A stretch of 64,000 nt of DNA, taken from contig NZ_JAAIJQ010000005.1 in NCBI RefSeq assembly GCF_010820565.1, positions 58,558 through 122,557 on the forward strand, read 5' to 3'. Made by a program: the position numbers and the translations under genes. The stretch is from Thiorhodococcus minor. GTDB lineage: Bacteria; Pseudomonadota; Gammaproteobacteria; Chromatiales; Chromatiaceae. Under the pieces are notes generated by a model that saw only the letters and a list, made by a program, of their open reading frames with translations, did not search any database and was not told the origin of the DNA. Shown here piece by piece: positions 60,740 through 64,000 of this stretch; positions within the stretch are counted from its first letter, which is position 1, and every line of letters starts with the position of its first letter.

Positions 60740-61435
60740 ATGCGCCCGAGCCTGCTCGATCGACTCTATCCGCCAACCTGTATCCTCTGTGGCGCTCCGG
60801 GAGCGGAGGGCCGGGATCTCTGCCCAGGCTGTCACGAGGAGCTGCCCTGGAATCGCCATGCCTGCGCGCGCTGCGCGCTCCCCTTCGACGGGCCTGTCCC
60901 GCCTGGCGCGCTCTGCGGTCCCTGTCGGAAGGCGCCGCCTCCCTTCGATGGCTGTGTTGCGCCTTTGCGATACGAGCTGCAGGTGCCGGCATTGGTCACG
61001 AGCGCCAAGTTTCGCGGCAAGCTCAATGCGGCGCGTCTGCTGGGTCAGATCCTGGCCGCCGCGCTGGAGTCCGCGTCCTGGGACCTTCCGGACGCGCTAG
61101 TGCCCGTGCCTCTGCACCCCAAACGGCTTCGCGCCCGCGGCTACAATCAGGCGCTGGAGATTGCCCGGATCCTTGGGGACGACCTTGGGCTGCCGCTCGA
61201 AACCAGCCTCTGTCAGCGAGTGACGGCAACCCCTCCGCAGGCGGGACTGGATGAGCGCGAGCGGCACCGCAACATCCGCGGCGCCTTCGCGGTGCGGGGT
61301 CCCTTGGCGGGAGCGCGCATCGCGATCGTCGACGATGTCGTCACCACGGCCAGCACGGTGATCGAGCTCAGCCGCGTCCTGCGCCGCGCGGGCGCGGGGA
61401 GCCTTCTGGTCCTGACGGTGAGTCGCACGCCCTGA
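60740..61435 (+). CDS. comF: ComF-family amidophosphoribosyltransferase-like protein
   Basis: 231 residues from ATG 60740. An N-terminal zinc-finger-like region with four Cys pairs (CILCG, CPGCH, CARCAL, CGPCRK) is followed by a PRTase domain with LVPVPLHPKRLRARGYNQAL and the phosphoribosyl loop IVDDVVTTAST. ComF/GntX proteins function in natural DNA uptake or nucleic-acid use. Sharing an intergenic region with bioB is a common gammaproteobacterial arrangement. Confidence 0.92.
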   Translation: MRPSLLDRLYPPTCILCGAPGAEGRDLCPGCHEELPWNRHACARCALPFDGPVPPGALCGPCRKAPPPFDGCVAPLRYELQVPALVTSAKFRGKLNAARLLGQILAAALESASWDLPDALVPVPLHPKRLRARGYNQALEIARILGDDLGLPLETSLCQRVTATPPQAGLDERERHRNIRGAFAVRGPLAGARIAIVDDVVTTASTVIELSRVLRRAGAGSLLVLTVSRTP

Positions 61436-61505
61436 GCTGGTGCGCCGAAAGGGCGGGTTGTCTGGCCGCTCAGCCGCGCTCGGATCGGGAGCCCATCGGC
61501 AAGGC

Positions 61506-62738
61506 TCAGCCAGCGGACCGCCGAAAGAGCGGTCGGCTCTCGATGCGCTCATCGATATTCAAGATCATGCGTTTGTAGGCCTGGCCGCCCGGATCGCCGA
61601 AGTCCCTGACGAAGCTGCGATGGCTCATGCCTTCCGGGAGTCCGTCGATCTCGGGCATGAAGTCCTCCTCGCTCAGCCCGCTTCGCGCGAGCCGCTGCAG
61701 CCGGCGCGCGCCCGCTGGGCTCTCGGTCGCGAGCCTGGCGAAGCGAATGCCGGCGCGGTTGGCGGTCATGTCGGCGAAGCTGAAGCCGCTGCCGCCATCC
61801 GAGTCCGAGACCTCCTTGAGCCAGCCGATCAGGTTCGAGAGCGCATCGTTCCCCTCGACGGTCAAGGCCGCCGAGGTCATGAAATGCTGGCTCAGGTCGC
61901 GACGTCCGCGCAGCGCCACCGGGCGCGGGCGCGCGACCTTCTTGGTGCCCGCCTCGGACGGGTCGCGGATGATTCGGCCATTGACATAGGCGGCAAGGGC
62001 GAGAATCGCGGCGCGATTCGCCGCCACAGGGTCATCTCCCTCTTCGGCAAGCAGCGCGGAGAGCAGGCGCGCAAGCGTGATCGGCTGGCGTCTGGGCCAG
62101 TCTTGGGCGATGGCGTGAAGCCGCTCTTGAGCGCCTAGGACATCTGGAAGCTCATCCTCGGGGACAAAGCCGCTGCCGAGATGCTCCAGCATGTGTGGAC
62201 GCCAGGCGTAGCTGAGATGGATGGCTCCCTCCTCGAGATCGAGCGTCTTTACGACCTGGGCGCGCTCGACGGCGCCGAGCGCCTGCTCGGCAAGCGTCTG
62301 CGCAAGCGCGGCCGGAATCGGCAGGCCAGCGACCTTGGCCGACTCGATCCGCAGCAGCTTGGCGTCTTCGACCAGTCTCAACCGCACATTGAGATAGCTC
62401 GTGACCTGGTCCAGCGGCAGCCGCAGCGAGGCGGACAGCTCGGCGGCGCCATCCCGGAGCGTGAGATCGGCTCCGCCCTGGGCCATGCGCTCGAGCAGTC
62501 CGTTGAGCAGCAGGCTCGCCTCCCGCTCCGTGAGGCTGAGCGCGTTGATACCGGACGAGGGTCTGGCGCTCGGGCGGTTGGCTGAGATCCACTGCTTGAC
62601 CCAGGTGCGCTCGGCGGGCGTCAGCGCCGTCTCCGGGATCCGTGGCCTGCTGTCCAGGGCAACCAGCAGGGCGATGCCGAGCATGAGGGTGAGGAGGACG
62701 CTCAGCGTCCATGACAAGAGCTTGATCAGTTGGCGCAT
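61506..62738 (-). CDS. Hypothetical membrane-anchored protein
   Basis: 410 residues from ATG 62738: one N-terminal membrane helix (LLSWTLSVLLTLMLGIALLV), then a soluble, presumably periplasmic part. The region LSLTEREASLLLNGLLERMA ... DGAAELSASLRLPLD resembles lipid- or ligand-binding beta-sandwich/helix modules of membrane-tethered AsmA-like proteins, but this is a weak resemblance. The C-terminal half has SQHFMTSAALTVEGNDALSN and an Arg-rich end. I do not recognise the family. Confidence 0.75.
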   Translation of the reverse strand: MRQLIKLLSWTLSVLLTLMLGIALLVALDSRPRIPETALTPAERTWVKQWISANRPSARPSSGINALSLTEREASLLLNGLLERMAQGGADLTLRDGAAELSASLRLPLDQVTSYLNVRLRLVEDAKLLRIESAKVAGLPIPAALAQTLAEQALGAVERAQVVKTLDLEEGAIHLSYAWRPHMLEHLGSGFVPEDELPDVLGAQERLHAIAQDWPRRQPITLARLLSALLAEEGDDPVAANRAAILALAAYVNGRIIRDPSEAGTKKVARPRPVALRGRRDLSQHFMTSAALTVEGNDALSNLIGWLKEVSDSDGGSGFSFADMTANRAGIRFARLATESPAGARRLQRLARSGLSEEDFMPEIDGLPEGMSHRSFVRDFGDPGGQAYKRMILNIDERIESRPLFRRSAG

Positions 62739-62832
62739 GATTCGGCTTGGGGCCTCGTCCTTGGGGTGGCTGAGGGTTGTCGAGCGACTAAGCGCGGTCG
62801 GACGCGAGGCTTGAGTGCAAAATTGGGACTTC

Positions 62833-62979
62833 GAGCCGCAAAGGCGCAAAGGACGCCAAGAAGCACGACACCAAGAATATCAATAAGGTTGGTCGATGCA
62901 TCGCTTTTACCCGCTGGCCAGCACAATTCTCTCCGTAACACAGGGAAATTCTTTGCGCTCTTCGTGCGCTTTGCGGTTC
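62833..62979. repeat. GAACCGCAAAG inverted-repeat element, copy 3
   Basis: Starts GAGCCGCAAAGGCGCAAAGG and ends GCGCTTTGCGGTTC, 147 bp, with one mismatch between the terminal arms. It fills most of the gap between the divergent genes at 62738 and 63017, ending 37 bp before the latter. Confidence 0.8.
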
Positions 62980-63016
62980 CATAGCTGCTTTCAGGCGCAT
63001 CTGGAGTCGTTCGGCT

Positions 63017-63568
63017 ATGGCAAGCCCCCAAGTCTTCGATGGAAAGTCCCCAAGCGTCGCGGCCGACGCCTGGCTCCATCCCACGGCGGTGGTGATCGGT
63101 GATGTCGAGATCGGGCCACGCGCGTCCATCTGGCCGATGTGTGTGGTCAGGGGGGACATCCATCGCATCGAGATCGGTGCGGATACCAACATTCAGGACG
63201 GCAGCATCCTGCACGTCTCTCACGATAGCCGCTTCATGCCTGGCGGCGCACCCGTCGTCATTCACGATGCGGTGACCGTCGGCCATCAGGTCGTTCTGCA
63301 CGGGTGCGAGATCCAAGATCACTGTCTCATCGGGATCGGCGCCCGCGTGCTGGACCGGGCCGTGGTCGAGCCGCGCACCATGCTCGGCGCAGGGGCGCTG
63401 GTGACGCCCGGCCAGGTGCTGGAAGGCGGCTATCTCTGGCTCGGTGCACCGGCGCGCCGCGCTCGCGCCCTAACGGACCGCGAGCTGGAGTATCTCGACT
63501 ATGTCGCTGCCAACTATGTGCGTCTCGCCGCGCGCTATCGCGCGGAGACGGCCGAGTCCGGTCGATAA
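63017..63568 (+). CDS. Gamma-class carbonic anhydrase-like hexapeptide protein (YrdA/CaiE type)
   Basis: 183 residues of left-handed beta-helix repeats (VVIGDVEIGPRASIWPMCVV, GAGALVTPGQVL). Zinc-ligand positions are occupied: ILHVSHDS (His66/His69) and GHQVVLHGCEI (His90, His95). RGDIHRIEIGADTNIQDGSI is the family signature. This branch often has low or no carbonic anhydrase activity, so function is uncertain. The upstream region is a dispersed repeat. Confidence 0.9.
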   Translation: MASPQVFDGKSPSVAADAWLHPTAVVIGDVEIGPRASIWPMCVVRGDIHRIEIGADTNIQDGSILHVSHDSRFMPGGAPVVIHDAVTVGHQVVLHGCEIQDHCLIGIGARVLDRAVVEPRTMLGAGALVTPGQVLEGGYLWLGAPARRARALTDRELEYLDYVAANYVRLAARYRAETAESGR

Positions 63569-63596
63569 TTCCAAGAAGAGCTGCCAGCCTAGGCAA

Positions 63597-63827
63597 ATTT
63601 CTAGAATCCTCGTACCAGTCGCCTGCAAGCGAGTCGCCCGCAAGCGGGCTCCTACGAAGACGGCGCCTTAGGAGCCCGTTTGCGGGCGATCCTGGGGCTT
63701 AGGCGGGAAAAACCACCGGCGGAGAGCATCCTGCCCGCATCCCGTCACGCATTTCCTGAGTCTCAAAGGCTGGTAGGGAGGTTTCGAGAAAGCGCCTTAG
63801 GTGATTTCCGGGCGTTGATCATCGGAC
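63597..63827. repeat. Composite intergenic repeat with REP hairpin
   Basis: Contains the hairpin GTCGCCCGCAAGCGGGCTCC / GGAGCCCGTTTGCGGGCGA, then a segment that is an inverted near-copy of 16100-16262, ending with CTTAGGTGATTTCCGGGCGT. The element thus joins termini or parts of three repeat families seen elsewhere in the window. Confidence 0.75.
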
Positions 63828-63879
63828 CGCCCAGTCGGCTGAGTAGACGCCGCGCATCCTTCAGGCAAAGCGACGTGGG

Positions 63880-64000
63880 AGCGGCGCCCCCCCGCGCTCG
63901 GCCCCCCCGCGCCGCGGGGGGCCCCGCCCCCCCGGCGGGGGCGTGGGCAAAACCATGCTCAAAGCCCAGCCGCCTCAACCCAAGGGGGGGCGGGAGGGCG
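63880..64000. other. G/C homopolymer-rich, low-complexity end
   Basis: Several runs of seven C or G and long CG-only blocks (about 63890-63945) occur, unlike anything else in the window. The composition suggests a poorly resolved contig end rather than biology. No gene is called here. Confidence 0.5.

Overview
The window looks like chromosomal DNA of a high-GC gammaproteobacterium. The order rpsF-rpsR-(membrane protein)-rplI-dnaB, a bioB-F-H-C-D operon that uses BioH, a DsrC/TusE-fold protein, a five-heme periplasmic cytochrome and short palindromic repeats point to Chromatiales, most likely a purple sulfur bacterium (Chromatiaceae). That placement is inference: no photosynthesis or sulfur-oxidation core gene lies in the window, and there is no rRNA or tRNA gene that I can see.

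Layout. 1-5.7 kb: heavy-metal RND efflux operon (end of a TolC/CzcC-like gene, czcB, czcA, DUF3240) and a small secreted protein. 6-16.4 kb: multiheme cytochrome c, IS630 remnant, outer-membrane protein, beta carbonic anhydrase, a cysteine-less DsrC-fold fusion divergent from a LysR regulator, moaA, DUF2333, and large repeat-filled gaps. 16.4-23.2 kb: lpxD, an NAD(P)-binding protein, then the most interesting locus: divergent operons of an ECF sigma factor/anti-sigma pair (SigF/NrsF type) and DUF1223 - cytochrome b - YedY-like molybdoenzyme - methionine-rich MXKDX peptide - exported MsrA. 23.5-31.5 kb: rhodanese, ZIP transporter, PIN-PhoH ATPase, peroxiredoxin, GcvR, FmdB-type protein, 2-oxoglutarate oxygenase and small proteins. 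31.5-36.1 kb: cNMP-binding protein and the ribosomal protein/dnaB cluster with promoter and leader RNA. 36-44.4 kb: sulfotransferase-like protein, Fur-controlled hemP, a three-gene ATP-grasp/alpha-E/transglutaminase-like cluster, nikR and a HerA-like ATPase. 44.5-48.9 kb: ECF-type nickel transporter nikK-M-L-Q-O with a candidate NikR operator. 49-55.6 kb: repeat cluster, SDR, SPOR protein, FKBP, PDZ-less HtrA-type protease, PBP4-type peptidase. 55.7-61.4 kb: bioBFHCD with a BirA-type operator, divergent comF. 61.5-64 kb: membrane-anchored protein, gamma carbonic anhydrase, repeats and a G/C homopolymer-rich end.

How genes work together. The 18.5-23.2 kb block reads as a periplasmic defence system against oxidants that damage methionine, such as reactive chlorine species. 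The Met-rich peptide would be a sacrificial sink; the YedY-like enzyme with its cytochrome b, and the exported MsrA, would regenerate it. The sigma/anti-sigma pair would control it through two divergent promoters, both matching GTAACC-N16-CGAA. The nickel block pairs NikR with its likely target transporter. The biotin operon is probably repressed by BirA.

A second theme is repeat load. At least six families of short inverted-repeat elements fill the gaps. One has inserted in frame into the 5' end of czcB, and one is nested inside another with a clean 6-bp target duplication.
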